Shown here piece by piece: positions 1 through 9,824 of a DNA stretch of 64,000 nucleotides; positions within the stretch are counted from its first letter, which is position 1; each line of letters begins with the position of its first letter. The translations under genes and the position numbers were made by a program. Under the pieces are notes generated by a model. That model saw nothing but the letters and a program-made list of their open reading frames with translations, was not told the DNA's origin and ran no database searches. The DNA comes from Chytridium lagenaria (Eukaryota; Chytridiomycota; Chytridiomycetes; Chytridiales; Chytridiaceae): the NCBI GenBank assembly GCA_025449115.1, contig JAHLKC010000054.1, positions 62,001 to 126,000 of the forward strand, given 5' to 3'.

Positions 1-273
1 CTTCTTTGAAACTTCCGCCATTGACCTTCCTATACTAAAGGCCTGGACTCCTTCACCAATTTTCAGAAGCTCTCCGGTATTCCTGTCGAAAGACGGCTTT
101 TGGATTACTGGTTGATCCAAAATTTCCTTCCGTAATGGCAGAGTCATCCTCTCCTGAGGTGCCTTGATGGGGTTGTAGAGATCATCCACAGTGATGCTCA
201 CGGAAAAAGCTGACTTGATAAAGGCGTTGGCCAGTAAAAAGAACGTCCAGGACGCGAAAAGCACGTTTAACAT
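1..273 (-). CDS. N-terminal part of a secreted or membrane protein, cut by the window edge
   Basis: From an ATG at 273 the minus strand is open for 91 codons to the first base of the window. The first ~24 residues form a hydrophobic stretch (MLNVLFASWTFFLLANAF) typical of a signal peptide or signal anchor. The rest is mixed and soluble-looking, with a short proline- and charge-rich segment. I do not recognise the family and cannot say whether an intron follows. The start is the first ATG in this frame and the upstream sequence looks non-coding. The function is unknown; entry into the secretory pathway is inferred only from the N-terminus. Confidence 0.45.
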   Translation of the reverse strand, partial: MLNVLFASWTFFLLANAFIKSAFSVSITVDDLYNPIKAPQERMTLPLRKEILDQPVIQKPSFDRNTGELLKIGEGVQAFSIGRSMAEVSKK

Positions 274-442
274 AACTCGGACCCAGTATACTTTTTGCTG
301 AAGAATTATTTAAAAACACGAAGGAAACAGTCCAAACTTACTTCAATCCTTCATTATCACGAGATCCTTTCAGTTCCTATAAGTAATTGTAATGATTACG
401 GCATCCCCCATTTTCCTTTCGTGTAAGGGTAGCCAGATAAAC

Positions 443-1411
443 TCAAGGTCCTTTGAAGTTTATGTAATAGTGAAAAACACAATGTCTACCTTCATACATA
501 AAAAAATCATTGTTGTCGATTTTATCCTTAGACGTGTAATAGCTAGTAGATTGTACAACTTCACCAGCTCGTGCCAGCGTCCCGATTGACAACGTGAAGA
601 ATTCGATATTCCATTGAATCTGTAATATGCCTCGTTAGTGGAATTAAGCAATTAGCTACTAAACTTTTGCTGGACGCCACCCCATCCCTCCTAGCAGTAC
701 TCGAATATACCATGCAATGCCTTCAGCATCCAGGAAAGACTTAGCTCTTTTGCTCGTCTGAATTTTGTGATCTTGTACGAGACTTGTGTGGATAAACTAC
801 GACAATAATTAACTTAATTAAATATAACAAATAACTTACGTTCCATATCACGGTTTTTCTCTCATTCGAGATAGGGTTACCAGTTGCATTGACCCACTTG
901 AATGTTAAATTGAATACATTGTTACATTAACGAATAGAGTGAAAAACATTAATGTTTTGTTAAAGTGAAGCTTTGAATGCAAACTTACGCACCGACAAAG
1001 GCCAACCAGGCTGTACAAATTGAGCTTAGGAGTCTACCACCGGTCACATGCCCTTGCTTGGGTTTTATAATAAGACAAAGATATTTTGCATACGCCTTTA
1101 AGGTGCCTGACCAAAAAAATGACGTGTCATCATGCAAGGTAAAACAAAATAGCTGACCTTCTTCTGGAGGCGGCGCGTTATGATAGACATAGTGGCTTTG
1201 ATCTAAAAGACTCTGCCCATCCTTTTGTCGTCTTTTGTTTAAAAAAATCTGTGAACCGTTTTAAGGCCAGCGCATGCTTTGCCTTTGTTGGACGGGAGAG
1301 TTTCTTCTGCACGTGCTCTTCTGGAGCATCCATTATGCTCCATAGCTCGTCTTCCCCTCCCAACTCCTCCATACTTTCTTGAAAACGTTCCTCGTCCGTC
1401 TGTCTGGGCAT
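443..1411 (-). CDS. FluG/tyrosine-recombinase-like protein, four exons, frames disturbed
   Basis: Four exons can be read: 989-1411, 840-896, 665-796 and 443-619, with GTAAGT-type donors and short introns. The second to fourth join in phase, ending at TGA 443-445. The first exon starts MPRQTDEERF and carries a helical segment (ALKRFTDFF) before the frame slips at a seven-T run near 1240; coding then continues for about 65 residues (LHDDTSFFWSGTLKAYAKYL). The third exon holds a segment rich in aromatic and aliphatic residues ending GGMGWRPAK. The order resembles fungal FluG-domain or tyrosine-recombinase-like proteins, where an N-terminal helical domain precedes a core with a ..RP.. motif. I infer that family weakly. 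The junction of exons one and two is also out of phase, so this is either a decaying copy or a locus with base errors. Confidence 0.4.
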
Positions 1412-2000
1412 GGCGTAACTCTTCGATGGATGTGGGGGATTTCAAAGGAATAGTGTGGGAAAACAATAATAAAGATAAAAAACTTGAATTTCTAGCTTGA
1501 TATGTTAATATATTGAGCTGTACATGTATAGAGTAATCATCAATGAGCTGATCTTAGCTAGTTGCTGGTGAGTGAGTCCATCTCAGTATTTTCTATCGTG
1601 AATAGCACCACAATCAATTCGACTCGGACATATGTAATCCGCAACACTGGTATTGACATGCTTCAAGAGATCCAGCGCCTGCAAAGACCGTGTTGTCGAA
1701 TAAGGCTGATCTGAAGCTCAAAAGGGTACCGTAAAACGGTGGTGGCAATGCCCTTCCTCTTGCATGTTCATGAACTTTGAGAGTTGTTGAATCTATGACA
1801 ATTATTTAAATGACAAGGTTGACAATAATCAACGACAATAATAAATAATTATTTATTTGGGATGGTTTTTGTGAGTGTGGATATCCAATCGTAAGGGCTA
1901 CATCACGCTGTTAGCTATCTATCTTTTAAATTCGCTATTGCGGTTGTGAAATATTACCTTTCTTCTCGTTACTTGGTTTACAAGGACGCATTTTCTCTCG
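1412..2000. other. Intergenic, no feature seen
   Basis: This AT-rich spacer lies between the head of the minus-strand FluG-like gene and the plus-strand RWD/CHY-like gene, so it should hold divergent promoters. No open frame, RNA gene or clear repeat is visible. Confidence 0.4.
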
Positions 2001-3175
2001 GTGAATGGGAAGATGAGGATAGTGGATGTAAATGCAGCTCCATTGACTGTGTTGGAGACACCGCAGACAAAACCTGTAGAGACTAAACTAAAGCCGGTGA
2101 TTACTGCACCATCAACTCGATCCAACAAGAAGAAGACGCCAAAGAAGAAAGCCGTGATTCCGCCTCCAAATACCTTGGTTACAATCTCAACGCCTGTTCC
2201 GTCTAAACCAAACCCTAAAAATTCCTCTCGACCCCCATTCTCCGCACCCCTCAAACCCCTCCAACCCGTCTCGAGACAGAACGCTAACCCTCCTCCGTCG
2301 CTCTCAAAAACGATCCTCACACCTTCCAGTTCCAGAAACTCAACGATGCCCCAACAAACTCCACCTACCGTCTCCGCATCACCCCAACAGACCCCTCATT
2401 CCCATTCGACCTCGATCACCTCCTCTTCGACCTCACCCTCCTCACCTCCAACCACCTCCCAACATCCCAACCACCCATCTCAGTCATACGCATCCAAAAC
2501 AGAAGGTGGGGATGGTTTTAAAGCACGGGTGTTTTATTATGGGGTGCTGAGAGGTGAGGATGAAGAATCCGCGTCATCTGCATCGGACTTTGACGAGGAA
2601 TCCGAATGGGATAGCGATCAAAGTGATGGTGAAGATGCAATCCTTGTTACGGAACAACACGAACCTGAGGAAGAAGAAGACAAAGAAGACTCCACCCCAT
2701 CCTCCTTCCTCCTCCACACCCCTCATGGTGGTATTCAAATCCGTCTCCCCGACATCCAACTTACCTCCATCTCCCTCCTAACCTGCACCTCCCTCACCCT
2801 CCACGTCCTCTGTCTCCGCTGTAAATCCGATAACGACGTCCCTAATCTCGTACCTTCAACCCCGCGGGTCATTGAATGCGTTAAATGTTCCCTGGTCATG
2901 ACGGTGGCGTTTCGCCCGACTCCGGTGCATGCGGGGATGAGGGATATGGGGTATTTGGATTTGGAGGGAGCTAGGATGGGGGATGTGGTGAACGCTGCTT
3001 GGGAGTCTAAAAACTATCTACCTCCCGCAATCCCATTTTCCGTCCTAATCTCGCTGTCAAACCTCGCCGTTGTAACGGCACCGCAATCATCGCCTTCAAG
3101 CAATCCAACCCCCCACATCCTGGAATTCCAATCATCGCTCATGTTCTCCTCCAACAGATGGGTGAAGCGCTATAA
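2001..3175 (+). pseudogene. RWD-like / CHY-zinc-finger family protein, copy 1, C-terminus missing
   Basis: The reading frame from ATG 2001 has a low-complexity Pro/Ser/Lys head. From about 2300 to 2515 the frame that makes sense is shifted by two bases and reads an RWD-like domain (YRLRITPTDPSFPFDLDHL, then PPISVIRIQN). After a second slip the first frame resumes with an acidic linker (about 2550-2690) and a Cys-rich region: CLRCKSDND, then CVKCSLVMTVAFRP and MGYLDLEGARMGDV. This order matches the N-terminal half of fungal CHY-zinc-finger proteins, which carry an RWD-like region, then paired CxxC, then a C-terminal CHY/CTCHY zinc domain. No CHY Cys/His array follows. Past 3010 coding continues only briefly in another frame to a stop at 3173-3175. 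I therefore call it truncated; the family call comes from remembered motif patterns, not a search. Confidence 0.45.
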
Positions 3176-3299
3176 TTTTCATTGTATCCAATCTACACAC
3201 CCAACACAAAAAAAACAAACTTACAAATCCACTCACACCCGTCAAAAAAAAACACATTTAAAATGCTATATGTGGAAAAAACAAACACATCCAACCTGC

Positions 3300-3744
3300 T
3301 CATGGTTGCGGCGTCTCCCTTGGCACATTGGCGTTGCGAATGCGTATGGTAGATCCTGAAATAGGTGGATGAGATACAGATAAAGTGTCCGAGGTGAGGA
3401 GGTTGAGATCAATGGATAGGTGATCGAGGTCAAAAGGAAAATCAGGGTCCGTAGGGATAAGTCGGATATGGTAAGTTGATATGGTTGGGGTGTCGTGAAG
3501 TTTACGAAATTAAGGTGGTCGGTAAGAGTGGTTTTAAAGCGTGCGAGAAGCTCGGTTTCAAAAAACGGAGGTTGGCGTTTGCGGGGGCTGGACGGGCTAC
3601 GGGAGCATGCAATGCAGGTGAAACTTGGGATAATGCCTTCGTAGCGATCAGGATGGCAGCAGATAGATGATGGATCAGAATGACCGTCAAGGGATTTGAA
3701 CCCCTGAATAGTCGAGACCATCTCCCCTTAAAAAAAAAAATCAA
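3300..3744 (-). pseudogene. RWD-like domain, copy 2, opposed to copy 1
   Basis: On the minus strand, bases about 3500 down to 3300 read RKLHDTPTISTYHIRLIPTD followed by PDFPFDLDHLSIDLNLLTSD and PPISGSTIRIRNANVPR. This is a clear homologue of the RWD-like segment in copy 1 (KLNDAPTNSTYRLRITPTDP). Upstream the frame slips by one base, after which a Pro/Ala-rich stretch resembles the head of copy 1. The match ends at the equivalent of the RWD C-terminus, and no Cys-rich region follows. The two copies are tail to tail with about 125 bp between them. The Asp/Pro core (TDPxFPFDLDHL) is identical in eleven of twelve positions. It is most likely a partial inverted duplicate. Confidence 0.5.
3675..3722 (-). 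other. tRNA-like 3' fragment
   Basis: The minus strand reads AGGGGTTCAAATCCCTT, a good T-arm (five-pair stem, TTCAAAT loop), followed by GACGGTCA like an acceptor 3' strand. No matching acceptor 5' strand or anticodon arm was found upstream, so it is at most a tRNA relic, overlapping the RWD copy 2 region. Confidence 0.25.
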
Positions 3745-3759
3745 ACCAAAGAAGAGTAG

Positions 3760-4300
3760 AATAATAGACGTGGAGGCGGGGGGAGTATGGAATGAGTGAT
3801 GCTGATGGTGGGTATGGGACTGACCAACATATAGATGGAAGGGTGAATGAAAAGATGGATGGGATGGAGGATGAAATGTGGTTGGTTAAATGAAGGGATA
3901 GAATTTGGTTGGATTGGAGATTGTAGAGATGGTGTTCGGATAGATCGGAGGATGCAGAGATTGAGTGAAGAATGGGGGGGGGGGTCTTGGGGATGGGTGA
4001 ATGGATGGATAGAAGGACGGCGGATTGAAATGGGAGGAACCGGTGGATGTATGGATGTATGGATGTGTGGATGTGTGGATGGTATGGGATGGGCGGATGA
4101 ATGGATGGGTTTGGATGGGTATCAAGTGCTGAAAGATGAGGAGGACAGGGTCTGGCACGGGCCAATGGAGTGGATTATGATGGATGGATGGGATGGATTG
4201 ATGGTGGGTGGTGACGGAGGGAGGCGAGGATGCGATTGGAGGCGGGGATGGGATGGCCGTCATGACGGCCTCTTCGGCGGCCTCTCGAGAGCGAAATTTG
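3760..4300 (+). repeat. GGAT/GGATG-rich imperfect simple repeat
   Basis: Nearly every window here is built of GGAT, GATG and GGATGG words. The clearest run is four near-identical 8-mers (GGATGTAT twice, then GGATGTGT twice) at about 4045-4080. Long open frames on both strands here are low-complexity artefacts of the repeat. I see no gene. Confidence 0.6.
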
Positions 4301-4512
4301 TGAAAGAAAGAAATAAATTACATTAATTATTTATAAAAATTAAATTATTAATGCCAGATCGTTAGCTGACATGGAAAGCTCCGCACTCACCGAAATAAAA
4401 AATATCTGAAATTTCGTTAAGCCATTTGCCAAAGATATTCCACCTGGTCATACAGCAAATGTCACACAACGTAATACAGACTAAGAATTCGTAAAAAACA
4501 ATTGACAAATTT

Positions 4513-4626
4513 GTGTCTTCAGGTAAAAGTAGCCATCCTAAATCACATTATTAGAACGATACAGAGAAGATTAGCATGGCTCGCACAACAAGGATGACAC
4601 GCAAAACTTGAGTGGATGCCCCTTCG
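4513..4626 (+). ncRNA. U6: U6 spliceosomal RNA gene
   Basis: Positions 4553-4602 carry the diagnostic U6 core: GAACGATACAGAGAAGATTA (with the ACAGAGA box that pairs with the 5' splice site), then GCATGG, the U4-pairing region, and AAGGATGACACGCAAAA of the internal stem-loop and catalytic triad area. The segment from about 4513 would be the 5' part; it is poorly conserved, so the exact start is uncertain. After the core the sequence reads CTTGAGTGGATGCCCC, a 3' stem, and then a T-rich stretch at about 4637-4645 suited to Pol III termination. No convincing TATA element is visible upstream. The RNA is the catalytic core of the spliceosome. Two damaged copies of its 3' half lie downstream, so this upstream copy is the only one with the ACAGAGA box. 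Confidence 0.8.
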
Positions 4627-5040
4627 GGGGATATATTTCTTTTTCCTTCTGTTTTCAACTTTTTTCTACGCAGAAAACGCGATAAACGCGATTGCTCTAA
4701 GAATTCAACTGCCAAAATTCTGAATTTATGACAGGGTTGTCTGATGATAGAAAGAATGGCACGCAAAAATTGAGTGGATGCCCCTTCCGGAAATATATTT
4801 CTATTTTATCTTTTTATCCTCACAGAAAACGTCATAAACGCCATTGCTCTAAGAATTCAAATGCCAAAATTCTAAATCTTCGGTGAATGTGCCTGATGAT
4901 AGAAAGGATGACACGCAACCCGTAAGTGAATGCTCCTTTGTGGTATATGTTTCTTTTTTTGCTTCTATCCCTCAAAAACGCGATTGCTCTGTGAATAAAG
5001 ATGCTAATTCTGAATTCTGAATTTGTAAAAAGTAATGACT
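4589..5040 (+). repeat. Tandem repeats (~150-165 bp) seeded by the U6 3' half
   Basis: Three units follow each other, starting near 4589, 4747 and 4900. Each begins with a version of the U6 AAGGATGACACGCAA segment, then GAGTGGATGCCCCTT or a decayed form, a T-rich stretch, an AAAACGCGATAAACGCGATT-like block, and ATTGCTCTAAGAATTCAA. Units two and three lack the ACAGAGA box and are progressively diverged, so they are 3' fragments and not U6 genes. Confidence 0.65.
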
Positions 5041-5045
5041 TCAAT

Positions 5046-6369
5046 GTAAAGGTCGATACCCCACATCATGACTTCCTCAGCATTTGAATTGTTACATCTG
5101 ATCTTAACAAATTTAACCACATTCTGCTGCAAAAGACAATCACTGTTAAGAACCAAGGTTTCTTCAATTGCATCTCCAGAGTGTACAAATAATGTTTACA
5201 AATCAAAGCTTTGTCTTACTACAACGCTTTAGAGATCCTTGAATTTGCAGGGACCAACTGTATTTGGCGCAAGAGAAAAGTTCCAATGATTGCATAGGAT
5301 AATGTGAAAAATTACTTTATTCACATGACCTATGGCTCAACCTATATTACATCCAATACAATCCTGATACTGGCGCTGAGTTTCCTGCCATATAATGAAT
5401 ACTCACTTCTTTTTGCTATGGGTTTTCCCGTATTTATAGGGTTAGGTGATGTAGTATGTGCCAATTAGCTTGCGCGTTAGACTTTAACATGAGAGATTTC
5501 TTGATTCAATTTGTACCTGTTCATTGAGTAGTTGATATTGAGATAATCATCCATCCTCTATCCCACACGTGTGGCCTTGCAACGTGATCGTCCTGTACTC
5601 TTTTTGGATGTAATTTGGCCCCTCTGTGACCTTAACACCTGATGAAGCCATAATCCAGCCATTTGAGATAGAAGGCTGTGGTGGAAACCTTCTCATTTAC
5701 ATTTTGCTGCAATTCTTTATTGTTGCAAGATCCAAGAGATCCATTGCCTGAAATTGGTGGTAATTGGACAGTGTCCTTTCTTGTGATGAATCACCCACAC
5801 CATTGCCAAAAAATAACAACAACACTTCACTTTCCACGGAGGTTCGTGTGATATGTTCATTTTGTCATCATTTTAGTTGTTAATTATTTAATTGTGATAG
5901 AAATAGACAGCCATGGCCGACAGACAAAAACTCCGTGTTCAATGAAGGATTTGGGATTCTGGTCATATTTAGGATACGGAAATGTTTTCTTCTGCAATGA
6001 TGACTCTTAACATCTACTTATTATGACAGCATTCCTTTAACAACCACGTATAATAGTGATGAAATCCAATACTAGAATCACGCTCACAAAATCCCTCTTC
6101 AAGTAGCTCGTCCTCACTCTGTAGCTGAAAGAATGAACCATGTGGTGTAGTCCTGAACTGATATGTTTTTCCTTTCAGCCAACATAAACACATTGCTACT
6201 CAGCAAATGGCAACCAGCAGTGATGGCTCATGTGGGTTCTGTCAATGAAAGGACGGCAATGGGTAGCCAATCACATCACAAGCACATCTATGTGACTCCC
6301 AACGCTTCTGCCAATAGCGCTCCTGATGCCAGCAGACCTACCGTTTACTAATATGAAGATGCTGTACTG
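5046..6369. other. Gene-poor stretch with one weak exon-like ORF
   Basis: Nothing recognisable is encoded. A possible last exon begins after a TTTCAG acceptor at about 6178 and runs to TAA at 6349-6351 (contains SVNERTAMGSQSHHKHIY), but no matching upstream exon was found. It is left as unsupported. Confidence 0.3.
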
Positions 6370-7299
6370 TGAGATTATAAGATAACCTCACCAAGAGCAT
6401 GAATGCGTCGCTTATATAGACGTCGTGCCTTTATCCTTATTTCCTTATTCCCGTTCCATTCTTTTCCCTCTCAGGGTTTTTTATAGTTTTTCCCCATAGA
6501 TATGAGAGAGGTTTTTATAGAAGGAAGGGCAGTCGACGTGGTATGCCAACTTATGACATGCTACCACGTTGGTCGAGATGCCTGTTGTTGTTATTTGATT
6601 CCCCTTTATGTATTGTTTTATTATTTGTAGAAAGTTGAATAGATTTACGTTCACCCAAAGACCTTGAAGGCCCTCTGGCTTCAGGCCAGCCTCTGGCTGA
6701 GCTTTCACCAACCCCTTTTATTATCTATAGTGTATTGAATGTTGCCAGCGGGTGCTCAGGTGATGGCGTCGCCAGGAGAGACTGCAACCCAGACCAAGAT
6801 GAACTTCTAAGAAGGTATGAGCAGTAGAAATACGCCTTATTTGCATGATTCCTTCGAGGGTCTGGTCGGAGAACCACGCCTGTTGCTATATTGTTGACGA
6901 CATATGCCATCCCGATGTTTGGAGTGGGAGTAGCGGCACATAAGAAGCCCGTGGATGGATGAGACAATAGAAACAGCATGTTAAAACGGTTATAAGGAGC
7001 AGTAACGGAGACCTGACACATTCCTTGGAGCGGGATGGAATCCCTTCTCGTAGAACCCTTTCCCCTCGTCACTTTGGACCTAGTTATGAGGCATTTCCCT
7101 TCATTTTCCCCCTTCTACTAACGATCAGAACGAGACACAAACCACAGCACACCAAATCCTTGCATCCCTTGACGGATGAGTAGGGCTTTATTCTCGACTC
7201 TGGAGTACATCCAGGGAGTTACTATCGTCACCTACAATGTGGTTCTCTACCTTTGTATGTCAAGGCTGAGCAGAGGAGGCCACTAGAGAGAACTTCACA
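6370..7299 (+). mobile_element. Dispersed element, copy A (left end missing)
   Basis: This segment is a diverged direct copy of 29655-30590. It starts near GATAACCTCACCAAGA and ends with GAGAGAACTTCACA. Inside is a conserved hairpin, with arms at 6534-6543 and 6562-6571, preceded by a TTTTTCCCCATAG block. The outer 400 bp (about 6890-7299) also matches, in reverse complement, the left arm of copy B at 29186-29580. No open frame of protein-like composition is present. It looks like a non-autonomous element of the foldback type that has lost its left arm. Confidence 0.55.
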
Positions 7300-7852
7300 G
7301 TACCGTTTGGGGAATGAAACAGCGTTCGCGTTCATGATCTAACTCCTATCCCACCAAAAACCAAGTAAGGGATCCTTTAGCATGTTTGATAGGTTGCTGA
7401 ACATGGATGATCTGTCATCATCGCGGCCAATGAAACCCTCTATTTTGTCTATCCGAGTTTTTGGGCTGAAGAAACTGTAAACGCAAACGGCTGCAAGCCT
7501 GAGTAGAGACTGCTATTTCACTTGCTTCATAGTAGTATTAGTGCTGAACGAAACCTCCAATTCCGCATTGTAAATCAGGGTGACCGCTAAACAAAACTTT
7601 CAGCGGAATTTTGGAATCGGGATACTGTGTTGCCAAAATGGTTGGTAAAGAATTGTGCGTTTCTGGTGAAGACAGAGATTGAATGTTTTTTGTTTTTTTT
7701 ATGTTTTGAAGATGCGGAAACGCTTAGAGCTGTATTGTGGGCTGATAATATTCAGTCCCGATGATTCCAATGATCCCAAAGGTTTCTTCACTCCTTACCC
7801 GACATTTCCGAGAAAGTGCGATTGACACACGAGGAGCAGCCAAAACCTTACA
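7300..7852. other. Intergenic, nothing recognised
   Basis: No open frame or RNA signature. A short stretch near 7600-7630 resembles the start of the second exon of the small gene downstream (AATTTTGGAATCGGGATACT), suggesting a decayed partial duplicate. Confidence 0.3.
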
Positions 7853-8274
7853 ATGGCGGCTGATATAGGGAGAATGAGCTGCGCAGGGATGTTTCGGACC
7901 ACAGGGAGGCCTGTCAGCGAGAATACCCTGGTGGTTTCGAAATGGCCGGAAAAGATGTTTATGGGCACTATGATTTTTATCATGATCCTGGATGGACGTA
8001 AGAAGCGATGACGGGTGTTTTCAACGATGTCGACGGGGTTTGAAGTAGATCTTGAAAGACGATGGTGGTTGTGGCCAAATCGAATGTCATCCCTCCCTTT
8101 TTCCCATCTGTCCGCGTTTCGGGGTTAATGGCAGGAAGCTTGAGTAGACTAATGTGATGAGTGATGCTATTCACTTGTTCCGTAGTAATTTGGAATCGGG
8201 GATACTTGCAAAAAAAAGCCAAATTTATTATATGCTCAACATCCAGCTTCGATCAACACCAAATAAAAACATAA
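7853..8274 (+). CDS. Small hypothetical protein (77 aa) with one membrane segment, two exons
   Basis: The first exon (7853-7997) starts MAADIGRMSCAGMF and contains a short, very hydrophobic stretch (MFMGTMIFIMIL). A GTAAGA donor at 7998 and a TTCCGTAG acceptor ending at 8185 give a 188-nt intron. The second exon (8186-8274) continues LIWNRGYLQKK and ends at TAA. The exon lengths add up to exactly 78 codons. A small single-span protein with basic flanks fits an organelle inner-membrane subunit, but I do not recognise it. The 5' end is ambiguous, since the third in-frame ATG would also work. Confidence 0.35.
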
Positions 8275-9350
8275 AACCAACACAACCACTCCCTCATTTT
8301 ACGAGCATGATGATGCACCCGATGATGATGATGCACTTCCACGCCAGCCACCATATCCGCTACAGAGGGTAAAGCCGGGACATCCTCCCACGGTCTCCAA
8401 TACACCCGCTTCACGACGGGTCGTTGGAGTGTCATGAGAGCTTGAAGGGCGTCGTCTTCGCGTGTGCGTTTGGCGAGTGGGGGGTGTGGCGGGGGGTTGA
8501 TTTGAGGTGATGGGTGGAGATGCGGGGATGGAGGTGTTTGGGTGGAGATTGGAGTGGGGTGGTGGGATGGGGGTGTTGTGTTTGCGTTGAGGCGAGAGGG
8601 GTGGGATGATGTTGTGAGGAGAGGTGTCTTGTTGAAAGAGTGGGGGTGAAAGAGAACGGTGTGAAGCGTTGGGGTATCATCACAATCGATACAAGGGTCA
8701 CATGTGTTGGAGGTACATTCGATCACATCACATTGGACTGTGCAGACGGTATCATCTGTGCAGCCTTGTTTGAGGTGTTCTTCGCATTCAACGCATCCTT
8801 CGACACCGCGACTGCGTTGGCGGCGGTTTTGAAACCATACCTGTGGGGGAGGGGGTTGGGTAATGGGATGTGGGATGGTGGTTAGAATGGATAAGAGGGG
8901 TGTTAGAAAGGAAGGAGAGGATTGATGTTGGAGAAACAGGAGGTTTTTTGGGGATGGATGAAGGGAGGAGAGGTAGCATCAAAAGAAAAGAAGAGAGGAG
9001 TTGATGTGTGTGTGCGATGAGGAAGGAAGATATCCTACCTGCACAGCTCTCGCCGTCATCCCCGTTTCCTCCGCAAGCACTCTAAACTCTACAGGAGTAG
9101 GTAACGGCGTATGCGAAAAGTACTTGACCAACACTAATCGTTGCGCCGCCGTTGTACGGCGTCGAGGACGACGACCATGGATGTACGGACCCTAACCAAA
9201 CATCATGAGCCTTCATGAACAAAGGGCGAAGAGGCTTACGGATTCCTGGAATTGCTGTGGAGAGGATGTTATCCATTTCAAAGTGTCGGGTTCAAGGGGA
9301 CGACGGGTTGAAGGGGGTGGAGGGGATGGATGGGTGTTGATGAATATCAT
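8253..9350 (-). CDS. Homeodomain transcription factor 1, with Cys-rich segment
   Basis: Three exons join in phase: 9240-9350, 9039-9191 and 8253-8840. The homeodomain spans exons two and three: GRRPRRRTTAAQRLVLVKYF, then PLPTPVEFRVLAEETGM, then ARAVQ at the splice and VWFQNRRQRSR in exon three. The WFQNRR recognition helix is intact. Before it is a short conserved motif (TLKWITSSPQQF) shared with the neighbour. Directly after helix 3 comes a Cys cluster with about eleven cysteines in 45 residues (CVECEEH...CTVQCDVIEC...CDPCIDCDD), then a Pro/Ser/Thr/His-rich tail. The start is the first ATG in frame, right after a CAG that could be an acceptor, so an earlier exon is possible. The protein should bind DNA in the nucleus; its targets are unknown. 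Confidence 0.8.
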
Positions 9351-9824
9351 GGTGTGCTGGATGAACAAAGAAGATGCTTTGCAGTTGAATAGAAGAGAAA
9401 AAAAAAGGTACCTCTCCGGCTTTCAACTCTATCTCATTGTTAGGGTTTGTTGGATAAATGAGAAGGTTTTTTGAAAAAGATGGGGGGGGAGGACCTTACT
9501 GGGTCAGTACATCATTTGTGTGACGGTTGTTATCTCTTTCCTTTTTAGAGTGGAACGCGTGTGGTGCGCGTCGCGTTAATTAATACAAGAAATAAAAAGG
9601 AATGCCGGTTTTTATCTTTATTCATTTGTATGTACACGGCAACAAAGAGATGCTTGTCGTTTCTGTAATATCCTGTACGGATGATGTACATGCTAAATGA
9701 TGGACGGTTCCGGAGCGTTTGATGTACGTGTGAGCGGAGGTTATGTAAGAGGAAGACTTTGAATAGTAACGAAAGAGCGTGTAAGGTTTCTAATTTCAAT
9801 TACTTTATTACGGAATTATATACA
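9351..9824. other. Spacer between the two homeobox genes
   Basis: It holds the promoter of homeobox gene 1 and the 3' flank of gene 2 (both transcribed leftward). No repeat or RNA gene was recognised. Confidence 0.35.

Noticed and set aside
3675..3722. A functional tRNA gene on the minus strand
   Set aside because: Only the T-arm and one acceptor strand can be drawn; the matching 5' acceptor, D-arm and anticodon arm are missing.
3728..4326. Open frames of 125-159 codons on both strands
   Set aside because: Reciprocal low-complexity frames over the GGAT repeat (His/Ser/Pro-rich on one strand, Gly/Trp/Met-rich on the other).
6481..7072. Protein-coding frames inside the dispersed element (copy A)
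   Set aside because: The frames are not kept in copy B and show no transposase motif; the conserved features are hairpins and ends, not codons.
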